Source: Primulina eburnea (Eukaryota; Streptophyta; Magnoliopsida; Lamiales; Gesneriaceae). From it: 64,000 nucleotides of DNA. A program made the position numbers and the translations under genes. The stretch is from assembly GCF_022965805.1 (NCBI RefSeq), contig NW_027331510.1, positions 945,001-1,009,000 on the forward strand. The letters run 5' to 3'. Under the pieces are notes generated by a model, which did no database searches, had not been told where the DNA came from, and worked only from the letters and a program-made list of their open reading frames with translations. Positions 54,926 to 64,000 of the stretch are shown here, piece by piece. Every line of letters begins with the position of its first letter. Position 1 is the stretch's first letter.

Positions 54926-55981
54926 ATGTCAAATTTGACAAAGCTCGAATTTTTTGCGCTCGATATCACGGAAAAAAATTATATGACATGGACTCTCGAT
55001 GTAGAAATGCATCTTGAGTCATTGGGTCTAAGCGAGACCATTAAAGAAAATGGTATATCTTCATCACATTAAAAAGAAAAAGCTATTATATTTTTGCGTC
55101 GACTTCTCGATGAAGGTTTAAAATGTGAATATCTCATCGAAAAATATCTCATGGCTCTGTGGAAAAGATCAAAAGAAAGATTTGAACATATAAGGGAAGT
55201 TATACTTCCGACCGCCTTTGATGAATGGAATATGTTAAGCTTCCAAGAGTTTAAGAAAGTCAGTGATTATAATTCAGCGATGTATCGAATAATCTCGCAG
55301 CTAAAATTTTGTGGACATGAGGTCACAGAATCTGAAATGATTGAAAAAACATTTTTCACGTTTCATGCATCAAATATTACTCTACAGCAACAATATAGAG
55401 TACGTGGATTTGCGAGATATTCTGAACTCATCGCCTGTCTTCTTGTGGTGGAAAAGAACAACGAGCTATTAATGAGAAATCATCAGTCTCGACCCACTGG
55501 ATCAACAGTATTTCCAGAAATAAATGCTGTAAGTAAAAATGAATATAAACCTCGAAACCAAAATCAAATTCAAAGACAAAATTTTGGTCGAGGTCGTGGA
55601 CGTGGACGTAGAATTGGTCGTGGTCGTGGTCGTGGTCGAGGCCGTGGTTTTGAAAACAATAGAGATAGTTATTTTTATAACTCATCTCAAAAGAGCGTCC
55701 CAAACCGTCCACTGAAAAAGCATCATGAGAATACAAGTGTTAATGAGAATCACTCAAAGAGATATGAAAGTTCTTGTTTCAGATGTGGTACTCCAGGACA
55801 TTGGTCTCGTATTTGTCGAGCTCCTGAGCATCTTTGTAAACTTTATAAAGAATCATTAAAGGGGAAAGAAAAGGAGACCAACTTCACTGAACGCAGCGAC
55901 CGTTTGAGTGATTCAACTCATTTTGATGTTGGTGATTTTATAATGATTTCTCTGGAAATGATCAATATGTTGGTGGGATAG
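54926..55981 (+). pseudogene. copia gag (nucleocapsid), outer element
   Basis: Starts MSNLTKLEF at 54926 with a DUF4219-like opening (FFALDITEKNYMTWTLDVEMHL). An in-frame TAA at 55070-55072 interrupts it after 48 codons. The same frame then stays open from 55073 to 55981 through the UBN2-type capsid region, an Arg/Gly-rich linker (GRGRGRR, near 55590-55650) and a CCHC zinc knuckle CFRCGTPGHWSRIC near 55776-55817. A single nonsense codon disables it. Confidence 0.87.
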
Positions 55982-56311
55982 AAAAGAACAATATTGATGC
56001 TACAGATTTTCTCAATGATTTATTTGAAAATGAACAATATAGTAGTAGAATATAAATATACAATAATTTATTTTTCATGTATTCATATAATAATGTTTTA
56101 TTGTATACTTATGATATGTGTTATATTTAAATATATATTGTCAGTAATTTTATTTCATTTCAAATTTTTTTGAAGTTCAAAAATGGAAAATGCTATGAGA
56201 AAAGCTAAAGTTTGCATACCCGATAGTGGTACAACGCACACTATCCTCTGAGATAAAAGATATTTCTTGGAACTAAAACCAACAAAAAAATGGTGAATAC
56301 AATATCAGGTC

Positions 56312-56780
56312 TGTTGGGGAATTACACTGAAGCGATGCCGATCACGATGATAATAGCACCCCAAAAATTACGGAATAAAACAACCAACAAGAACACAAAG
56401 ATTTACGTGGTTCACCCAATATAGGCTACGTCCACGGAGCACTGCAACTTTTTTAACTGGAAGAAATATTACAACAAGTGTATACACCAATACACTCAAT
56501 ATCTCACGATCCCAACCCCGAGTATACCGAGAAAATAATTTCTCTAACTCACAAAAGAGAATTCCTGCACTCAAGAAAAAAATATACTCTTTTTTTCTAT
56601 GCACTCTCTTTTTATCAAAGCTGAAAAGCTTTTGATTTTGGGATACAATAACTGAAGGAATTGAGCTCTATTTATAATTGATTAATTCATTCAGTTTTGT
56701 AAATTCTTTCGATGTGGGATACGTTATTTTGTATTATTTAATTTAATGTGGGTCCCACCCCATTAAATTCTTACCTAACA
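56312..56780 (-). repeat. 3' LTR of nested copia element
   Basis: 469 bp, on the + strand reading TGTTGGGGAATTAC...ACCTAACA. Same length as its partner. Confidence 0.92.
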
Positions 56781-56851
56781 ATTCTCCCACTTGAAGACTT
56801 GATTCCAATCATGTCTTTACACCATCAATGCAGCAGCTCATACCTCATTTG

Positions 56852-57310
56852 TTAGTCCAGGAGACCAACTGAAGTCAAACACAACTCCAGTTTTTCAATG
56901 ATAACAGCCTTTGTGAGCACATCAGCTGGATTCTTGCTTCCAGGAATCTTCTCAAGCTTCAAGACTCCATTCACCCGATCTCTCAGGATCTCAAGGATTT
57001 GTTTTGCAGCACCCAAATCCTTCAAAGCAAATTCCTTTGATAACTCTTTCTCGAGTTTATCAATATCCTCCAGACAAGCTCCTGCTATCAACATATCATC
57101 TACATATATCAGTAGTATGATATAATAACCATCAAGCTTCACATGACAACAGTGATCAGCCTGATATCTCAGAAAACCATCATTATTCATTACACCATCA
57201 AACTTCTTGTACCACTGTCTTCGAGCTTGTTTGAGACCATACAAGCTCTTCTGAAGTTTGCACACCATTTTCTCTTTCCCTCGTACTTCAAATCCCTGTG
57301 ATTGATTCAT
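56852..57310 (-). pseudogene. RT fragment fused to pol C-terminus, nested copia
   Basis: Contains the RT second half: KSLYGLKQARRQWYKKF and IYVDDMLIAGA (YVDD catalytic motif), then KDLGAAKQILEILRDR. From there it passes in frame to KIPGSKNPADVLTKAV, the usual end of a copia pol. The whole RNase H domain is therefore missing by an in-frame deletion. A frameshift and stop codons near 57311-57330 separate it from the upstream RT start, where the expected sequence around LDVKTAFLHG is scrambled. Confidence 0.87.
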
Positions 57311-57326
57311 TTATTCATCAAGCTCA

Positions 57327-59186
57327 TCATGAAGAAACGTCGTCTATTACATCTAACTGTTCCAGATGTAAATCTTCTTTTACCATCAATCCAAGTACAG
57401 TCCTGATAGTAGTTAACTTTACCACCAGAGAGAAAATATCAGTGTATCCAATGACTTCCTTTTCACCTTTTACAACAAGTATTTCTTTGTACCGCTTGCT
57501 ACCATCATGTTCTAACCGGTACTCCCACTTGCTATGTAAAACCTTTTTACCTTCAGGAAGTTCTGACAACTCCCACATGTGATTGGATGACAGTGAATCC
57601 ATCACATCTTCCATGGCAAACTCCCACTGTTTAAAGGTCTCATAAACATCCGATTTATTTTTCGAAAAATAAACCCAAAATTTCCTGCTCGAATCATCAA
57701 CAGTAGTGCCATAATATCTTGAGTGATCTCCAAGGGATGTCACAAGAGATGGTCCACATACATCAGTATGTACCAGCTCCAAATCAGCTGATTTCGGTTC
57801 TCTATCCTCTTTTGAAAAGCTCACCTTTTTCTGCTTTCCAAAAAATACAGCTTCACACAGCTTGTGTTCAACGATCTTTAATTCCGGTAGCATTCCGTTA
57901 GAAACAAGCATTTTCATTCCCTTCTCACTCGTATCCCCAAGCCTACTATGCCATAGACTTGAATTAGCTCCAGCATCCACAGCCGCTAATTTATTTCTCA
58001 AACTGAAAGTCATATAAAGTGTTCCAGTTTTCTTTCCTCGAGCAACAATCATGGCTCCCTTTTTCACTTTCCAAGAACCATCACCAAAGGTCACCTTATG
58101 ACCTTCGTCATCAAGCTGTCCCACTGAAATCAGATTGTGTATCAACTTTGGTACATGCCTTACTTTGTTGATTTTCCAGACAGATCCATTTGTCATCTTC
58201 ATCCGGATATCACCCATACCAACAATTTCCAAGGGTTTTCCATCAGCCAGGAAAACTTTTCCGTAATCGCCAGCGATGTAATTGTCAAACACATCGCGAT
58301 CACCAGTGGTATGAAACGAAGCTCCCGAATCCATAACCCAAGAATCAACAGGGCTTTCCATGGATAACAACAGAGCATCATGTACTTCCTCAGTGACAGC
58401 ATTTGCATTATTCTTCGTTGATCTGCAGTTCTTTTTCAGGTGACCAGTCTCACCACAGCTCCAGCACTTCAAATTCTTTTCAAAGTTACTTTTGTCTTTA
58501 CCATTTCTTGACTTGGATCTACCGCGCCATCGGTTGGAACTCCTTTCACCACTCCTGCCTCTTCCTCTGTTATCAAGATTTAGAGCAGATCTCGATGATG
58601 TTGCTTCACCCGAGTCTTTCCTGCGAACTTCTTCAGCAAGGATTTGATCTCTAACATCATTGAGTTGTAGTTTCCCTTTTCCAACAGAGTTGCTAACCGC
58701 TGCCCGCATCGGTTCCCAACTATCTGGTAAAGACGCCAGAAGAATAAGTGCCCGAATCTCATCATCAAATTTGATGTCCACCGATGTCAGCTGAGAGACA
58801 ATCGTGTTGAATTCATTTATGTGTTTTGCCACCGAAGCACCTTCTCCCATCTTCAAGTTGAATAACCTCTTCATGAGATGTACTTTATTGTTTGCTGATG
58901 GCTTCTCGTACATGTCTGATAAAATAGACATCATCTCCTCCGTGGTTTTTGCCTCCGCTACGTTATGTGCCACATTCTTTGTTAGGGTCAATCGTATGAC
59001 ACCTAAAACCTGTCGGTCAAGAAGCTCCCAATCATCATCCTCCATCTTTTCTGGTTTCTTTCCTGATAGAGGTTGATGTAGCTTCTTACTGTACAGATAA
59101 TCTCTTATCTGTAACCGCCAGAACGAAAAATCTGTTCCGTCGAACTTGTTGATTCCCGGCCCCGATCCGTCATCTCCGGCCATCAC
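57327..59186 (-). pseudogene. gag-protease-integrase (deleted) fused to RT start, nested copia
   Basis: 619-codon open frame. Gag with UBN2-like capsid (FDGTDFSFWRLQIRDYL; LPDSWEPMRAAVS), Arg/Ser-rich linker, CCHC knuckle CWSCGETGHLKKNC, aspartic protease WVMDSGASFH, GAG-pre-integrase (LWHSRLGDTSEKGM) and the integrase start (VHTDVCGP, first catalytic Asp). After FKQW it jumps in frame to EFAMEDVMDSLSSNHMWELSELP, the N-terminus of RT, so the second Asp and Glu of the integrase are gone. The frame being open across the deletion suggests the deleted form was itself transcribed and copied. It ends near LDVIDDVSS. Confidence 0.88.
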
Positions 59187-59307
59187 TTCTCTAGCCTTAA
59201 CAGAAAATCAAAAAAATCTTTTCTGATGTGGAAGATCAGACAAAGCTGCAACCACAGAGCATACTCAGAATTTTTAAGAATTTTCACAACATTGCTCCGA
59301 TACCAGT

Positions 59308-59776
59308 TGTTGGGGAATTACACCGAAGCGATGCCGATCACGATGATAATAGCATCCCAAAAATTGCAGAATAAAACAACCAACAAGAACACAAAGATTT
59401 ACGTGGTTCACCCAATATAGGCTACGTCCACGGAGCACTGCAACTTTTTTAACCGGAAGAAATGTTACAACAAGTGTATACACCAATACACTCAATATCT
59501 CACGATCCCAACCCCGAGTATACCGAGAAAATAATTTCTCAAACTCACAAAAGAGAATTCCCGCACTCAAGAAAAAAATACACTCTTTTTTTCTATGCAC
59601 TCTCTTTTTATCAAAGCTGAAAAGCTTTTGATTTTGGGATACAATAACTGAAGGAATTGAGCTCTATTTATAATTGATTAATTCGTTCAGTTTTGTAAAT
59701 TCTTTCGATGTGGGATACGTTATTTTGTATTATTTAATTTAATGTGGGTCCCACCCCATTAAATTCTTAACTAACA
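59308..59776 (-). repeat. 5' LTR of nested copia element
   Basis: 469 bp, + strand TGTTGGGGAATTAC...AACTAACA. On the minus strand the promoter box TATAAATAG is at 59664-59672. Confidence 0.92.
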
Positions 59777-62700
59777 ATGTCCTGTAGACTTGATTAAAGG
59801 ATGTGGTAAAGCACATTTTTTGTTACCTAATAGTACAAATTTTTTTATCAATGATGCTTTATATTCACCACAATCGAAAAGATATTTGTTGAGTTTTAAT
59901 GATATATATTCCCATGGGTATGATACTCAAACAATGAATGAAGGGAATGAGAAATATATGTGTCTTATCACATTTAAATCAGGAAAGAAATATGTGATTG
60001 AAAAATTACCAATGCTCCCTACTGGATTGCATTATACACATATAAGTCCGATTGAATCAAACATGGTAGTTGATAATTCTTCATTATTAACCAATTGGCA
60101 TGATCGATTGGGACATCCTGGTTCAACAATGATGCGAAGAATTATAGAAAATACACATGGTCATCCGCTGAAAGACCAGAAGATCTTTCAGAATAATAAG
60201 TTTCAATGTAAAGCATGTTCTCTTGGAAAACTTATTATAAGACCATCACCAGCCAAAAACCAAACTGAATCACCAATGTTTCTTGAACGTATTAAGGGTG
60301 ATATTTGTGGACCAATTCATCCACCATATGGACCATTCAGATACTTCATGGTATTGATTGATGCCTCCAGCAGATGGTCACATGTATGTTTATTGTCAAC
60401 TCGAAATGTTGCATTTGCAAGATTACTTGCTCAAATAATAAAATTGAGGAATCAATTTCCCGATTATACAATCAAAAAAATTAGACTTGATAATGTTGGT
60501 GAATTTACTTCCCAGAATTTCAATGATTATTGTATTTCTGTGGGAATCATTGTTGAGCATCATGTTGCTCATATACATACACAGAATGGATTGGCTGAAT
60601 CATTGATTAAACGTCTGCAACTGATTGCTAGACCAATGATTATGAAAACAAAGCTACCTATTTCTATATGGGGACATGCAATTTTACACGCTGCTTCATT
60701 AATTCGCATCAGACCAAGTGTATATCATAAATACTCCCCATTGCAGCTTGCATTTGGCAAAGAACCAGACATTTATCATCTGAGATTTTTTGGATGTATG
60801 GTGTATGTGCCTATTGCACCACCGCAACGAAAGAAAATAGGACCTCAAAGAAAGGTTGGAATTTATATCGGTTATGATAGTCCATCAATCATTCGATATC
60901 TTGAACCTCAGACAGACGACGTGTTCACAGCACGTTTTGATGATTGTCATTTTAATTAGGAAATCTTCCCAATGTTAGGGGGAGAACAGAAACATACCGA
61001 AAAGGAAATTACATGGTATGTATCATCATTGTTACATCTGGATCCAAGAACACAACAATGTGAAAAATATGTATAACAAATTGTGCACTTGCAAAGAATA
61101 GCAAATCAAATACCAGATTCATTTACAGATGCAAAAGGGGTAACTAAATCATATATACATGCTGTAAATGCTCCTGCTCGAATTGAAATTTCAAAGAAAC
61201 AAATTGAACAAAGTCATGATGTCGTAAAATGCCTGAAGCGTGGAAGGTCAGTCGGTTCCAAGGATAAAAATTCTCGAAAAAGAAAATTCATAGAGAAACA
61301 CAATGATCACAAAATAGAGAATGATGTTCCTGAAGAAACACATGATGATCACAAAATAGAGAATGGTGTTCCTGAAGAAACACATGACGATAAAAATGTT
61401 CTGTCAGAACCACAAACTGACGAGAATCATGAAATCTCTATCAATTATATTAATACGGGAAAAATATGGAACCGAAAAGATATAGAAGAAATCGATGATA
61501 TATTTTATATAATGTGGCAATCGACATCATAAATGATAATGAAGATCATGAACCAAAATCTTTTGGGGAATGTAAAAATCGGCAGGATTGGATAAAATGG
61601 AAAGAAGCCATCCAGGTTGAATTGGATTCGCTAAATAAACGTAATGTTTTTGGACCTATAGTCCTTACACATGAAGGTGTAAAACCTGTTGGATACAAAT
61701 GGGTTTTTATTCTAAAGCAAAATGAGAAAAATGAAATAGTAAGATATAAAGCTCGACTTGTTGCACAAGATTTTTCTCAAAGGCCTGGAATTGATTATGA
61801 AGAAACGTATTCTCCCGTGATGGATGCAATTACGTTTCAGTATTTGATTAGCTTGGCGGTATCTGAAAATTTAGAAATGCGTCTTATGGATGTTGTTACA
61901 GCTTACTTATATGGATCACTTGATAGTAATATATATATATGAAAATCCCTGAAGGATTTAAGATGCCTGAAGCACAAAGTTCAAAACCCAGAGAATGTTA
62001 TTCTGTGAAATTACAAAGATCGTTATATGGGTTGAAGCAATCCGGTTGAATGTGGTATAATCGACTAAGTGATCACTTGATGAAAAAGGGATATGTAAAT
62101 AATTCAATATGCCCTCGTGTTTTCATTAAAAAAACAACATCCGGATGCGTAATTATTGTTGTATATGTTGATGATTTAAACATCATTGGAACGAATAAGG
62201 AAATTCAATAAGTTGTGTCATACTTGAAGGAAGAATTTGAAATGAAGGATCTTGAAAAAACCAAGTATTGTCTGGGTTTACAAATTGAAAAAAAAAAAGA
62301 ATGCAGAATGTTTGTTCACCAGACAAATTATACAGAAAAGATCCTTAAACATTTTAATATGGATAAATCATATATTTTAAGTACTTCAATGGTTGTTAGA
62401 TCATTAAACATAGAAAATGATCCATTCCGTCCATGTGAAGATGATGAAGATATTCTTGATCCAGAAATACCATATCTAAGTGCTATCGGTGCCCTTATGT
62501 ATCTTACAAATTGTACAAGGCCTGATATATATTTTGCCGTAAATTTGTTGGCAAGATTTAGCACATATCCAAAAAAGAGACACTGGAACAGAATTAAACA
62601 TATATTCCGTTATCTACGAGGAACGACAGACTTGGGACTTTTGTATTCAAAAGATGTTAATCCAAGTATAATTGGTTATGCCGATGTTGGATACTTATCT

Positions 62701-63326
62701 GATCCACACAAGGCACGTTCTCAAACTGGATATATATTTACTCGTGGAGGCACTGCAATTTCTTGGCGTTCACAGAAACAAACGCTCGTAACAACTTCAT
62801 CAAATCATGCCGAGATTATTGCACTACATGAAGCAAGTCGTGAATGTGTGTGGTTAAAATCAAAGACCCAACATATCCAAATCTCATGCGGATTATCATT
62901 CGACGAGAAGCCTGTGATACTATATGAAGATAATGCTGCATGTGTTGCTCAAATGAAAGAAGGATACATAAAAAGCGACAGAACTAAACATATTTCTCCT
63001 AAGTTCTTCGCATTCACCAAGGAGCTTGAGAAGAATAAATGTATTGATGTTCGTCACATTCAATCAAGTGAAAACTCATAAGATCTCTTCACAAAGGCAC
63101 TTCCTACGACAATATTCAGAAAGTACATATATAATATTGGGATGCGCAATCTACGAAATTTGTGAAGAATTGTTCATGTCAACATCAGGGGGAGTTTACG
63201 TGACTGCACTCTTTTTCCCTTACTATGGTTTTTATCCCAATGGGTTTTTCCTAGCAAGGTTTTTAACGAGGCAGTACAAAAACACGTAATGAAGACAATC
63301 ATTATGATCATCATCACAAGGGGGAG

Positions 63327-63595
63327 TGTTGAAAATTATTATTTAAAATGTGTGTATTGAATATTTGAATGTTGAAAATAAGAGTTGTAAATATTGAAAA
63401 TTAGTGTGTGATGATGTAGGTAATGATGTATTTTATTTTTGGATTATTTGTAAAGAAATTCTATAAATAGGCTCACCATTTGTGAAGAAATTCACAATTG
63501 AGTAGAGAGAAAAATATTATAAAGTGTGTAGTTTGGTAAATTTTGAGAGTTTGAGATTTTTACTTTTTACCATAATTTTTTACTTTTTCACAACA
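63327..63595 (+). repeat. 3' LTR of outer copia element
   Basis: Follows the polypurine tract ending at 63326. Carries CTATAAATAGG. Compared with the 5' LTR it has an extra ACCATAATTTTTTACTTTTT near its end and lacks a short duplication near its start. Confidence 0.85.
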
Positions 63596-64000
63596 AAATT
63601 TCAAACTCACAAAATATATTAAACTACCTACTTTATAAAATTTTGTCTACTCAATGGTGTTTTTCTTCACAAATTGAGACATGTATTTATAAAATTTCTT
63701 TGGAAATAATTAAAAACTAAATACATCATTACATACATCATCACACACTAAATTTTCAATATTTACCACCCTTATTTTAAATACTCAATCTCTTATTTTC
63801 AACAATCTTCTTTGTGATGATGATCGTGATACAATGATTGCCTTCATTATGTATTTGTATATTGCCTCGTTAAAAACTTTACTAAGAAAAATCATTGGGA
63901 TAAAAACCATTATAAAAGAAAAAACTATAGTCACGTGAATTTTCCATCATGTTAATGCGAACGATTCTTCACAAATTAAGTAGATTGTGCATCTCAATTT
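63596..64000 (-). mobile_element. Inverted, diverged copy of the outer copia family (3' LTR and 3' end)
   Basis: 63596-63804 read on the minus strand is an LTR starting TGTTGAAAATAAG and resembling the one at 63327 with many differences. 63805-64000 (minus) matches the non-coding tail just before the 3' LTR of the outer element (AACGAGGCA near 63871, ATGATGATCGTGATAC). The element continues beyond the window. The two LTRs lie tail to tail. Confidence 0.78.

Larger units (their letters stand above)
56312..59776 (-). mobile_element. Nested, internally deleted Ty1-copia retrotransposon
   Basis: Two 469-bp LTRs (56312-56780, 59308-59776) differ by about 11 substitutions by eye (near 2.3%). Target duplication AGGTC (56307-56311) / ATGTC (59777-59781), one mismatch; joining the sides restores the outer pol frame (TISG-PVDLIKG). 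On the minus strand, the primer binding site TGGTATCGGAGC (complement of 59294-59305) follows the 5' LTR, and the polypurine tract AGTGGGAGAA lies next to 56781. The internal region is only 2.5 kb, because parts of integrase and RNase H are deleted. Confidence 0.93.
56180..63081 (+). pseudogene. copia pol (protease, integrase, RT, RNase H), outer element, split by nested copia
   Basis: Protease motif PDSGTTHTIL near 56217-56246, followed by a TGA. The coding sequence is interrupted at 56311 and resumes at 59782 (TISG / PVDLIKG). Next: the GAG-pre-integrase motif WHDRLGHPG near 60100, zinc-binding CKACSLGK near 60208, integrase core (GDICGP, DASSRW, NGLAES) to 60959, a variable linker 61083-61510 with a short direct repeat (HDDHKIEN...VPEETH), and RT from about 61550 (KWVFILK, QRSLYGLKQSG, YVDD at 62164-62175). 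RNase H follows (GYADVGYL, SWRSQKQ, SSNHAEIIALHEA, 62690-62850). Stops and shifts lie at 60957, 61530-61545, 61935, 62047, 62209 and 63079. The integrase DNxGEF motif reads DNVGEF. Confidence 0.87.
53949..63595 (+). mobile_element. Ty1-copia retrotransposon (outer element), decayed, with nested insertion
   Basis: LTRs of about 263 and 269 bp begin TGTTGAAAATTA(A/T)TATTTAAAATG and end ...TTTTTCA(A/C)AACA. The internal region holds gag and pol in copia order (protease, integrase, RT, RNase H), and the polypurine tract AAGGGGGAG precedes the 3' LTR. The flanks are AAAAT (53944-53948) and AAATT (63596-63600), a possible imperfect target duplication. Without the nested element (56312-59776 plus one target copy) it is about 6.2 kb. 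Multiple stops make it non-autonomous. Confidence 0.88.

Noticed and set aside
55428..55736. His/Asp-rich minus-strand frame opposite copia gag
   Set aside because: Complement of the Arg/Gly-rich gag linker; composition artefact.
53949..63595. Possible integrated pararetrovirus (caulimovirus-like)
   Set aside because: LTRs, gag zinc knuckle and the order protease-integrase-RT-RNase H identify Ty1-copia; no movement or coat protein is seen.

Overview
This window comes from the nuclear genome of a flowering plant, very likely an asterid eudicot. The evidence is a single-copy SIRK1-type LRR receptor kinase gene with spliceosomal introns, plant L1 LINEs with DUF4283/CCHC ORF1 proteins, Ty1-copia, hAT and CACTA elements, and Arabidopsis-type telomeric repeat (CCCTAAA on the + strand). 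Lamiales is a guess from the style of the repeats. I see no prokaryotic, organellar, tRNA or rRNA genes and no CRISPR.

Positions 1-41996 are one head-to-tail array of seven related L1-type LINEs, all on the + strand. Each copy ends in a conserved 3' block and a poly(A) run, and each poly(A) runs directly into a tract of CCCTAAA-type telomeric repeat (15 to about 217 bp) before the next copy starts. Units 2, 3, 4 and 7 have a full 5' end; units 5 and 6 are 5'-truncated; unit 1 runs off the window. A full unit is about 7.5 kb: short 5' UTR, ORF1 (DUF4283 plus CCHC zinc knuckle), ORF2 (APE endonuclease, reverse transcriptase, zf-RVT, C-terminal RNase H) joined to ORF1 by an ATGA stop/start overlap, then a 0.8-1.0 kb T-rich 3' UTR. 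Only the ORF2 of unit 2 (1363 codons) is uninterrupted. The polarity sense-LINE / poly(A) / CCCTAAA is what results if reverse transcription is primed by the G-rich 3' strand of a telomere, so the array looks like alternating LINE attachment and telomeric repeat addition at a chromosome end, or repeated insertion into internal telomeric repeat. This is the most notable system in the window.

Unit 7 carries a 1.5 kb non-autonomous CACTA transposon with a 3-bp target duplication. To the right (41997-46490) is a graveyard: the 3' end of an LTR retrotransposon with its LTR, a decayed hAT transposase, and a second, degenerate related LTR. 46491-48121 is AT-rich intergenic DNA with a candidate DNA element around a very GC-rich core.

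48122-53642 (minus strand) is the only host gene: a three-exon receptor-like kinase of 1057 residues matching Arabidopsis SIRK1 (At5g10020), with an atypical catalytic loop. About 300 bp upstream of its ATG, 53949-63595 is a decayed Ty1-copia element (+). A second, internally deleted copia element (minus, 56312-59776, 469-bp LTRs, 5-bp target duplication with one mismatch) is nested in it. The window ends in an inverted copy of the outer copia family's 3' end.
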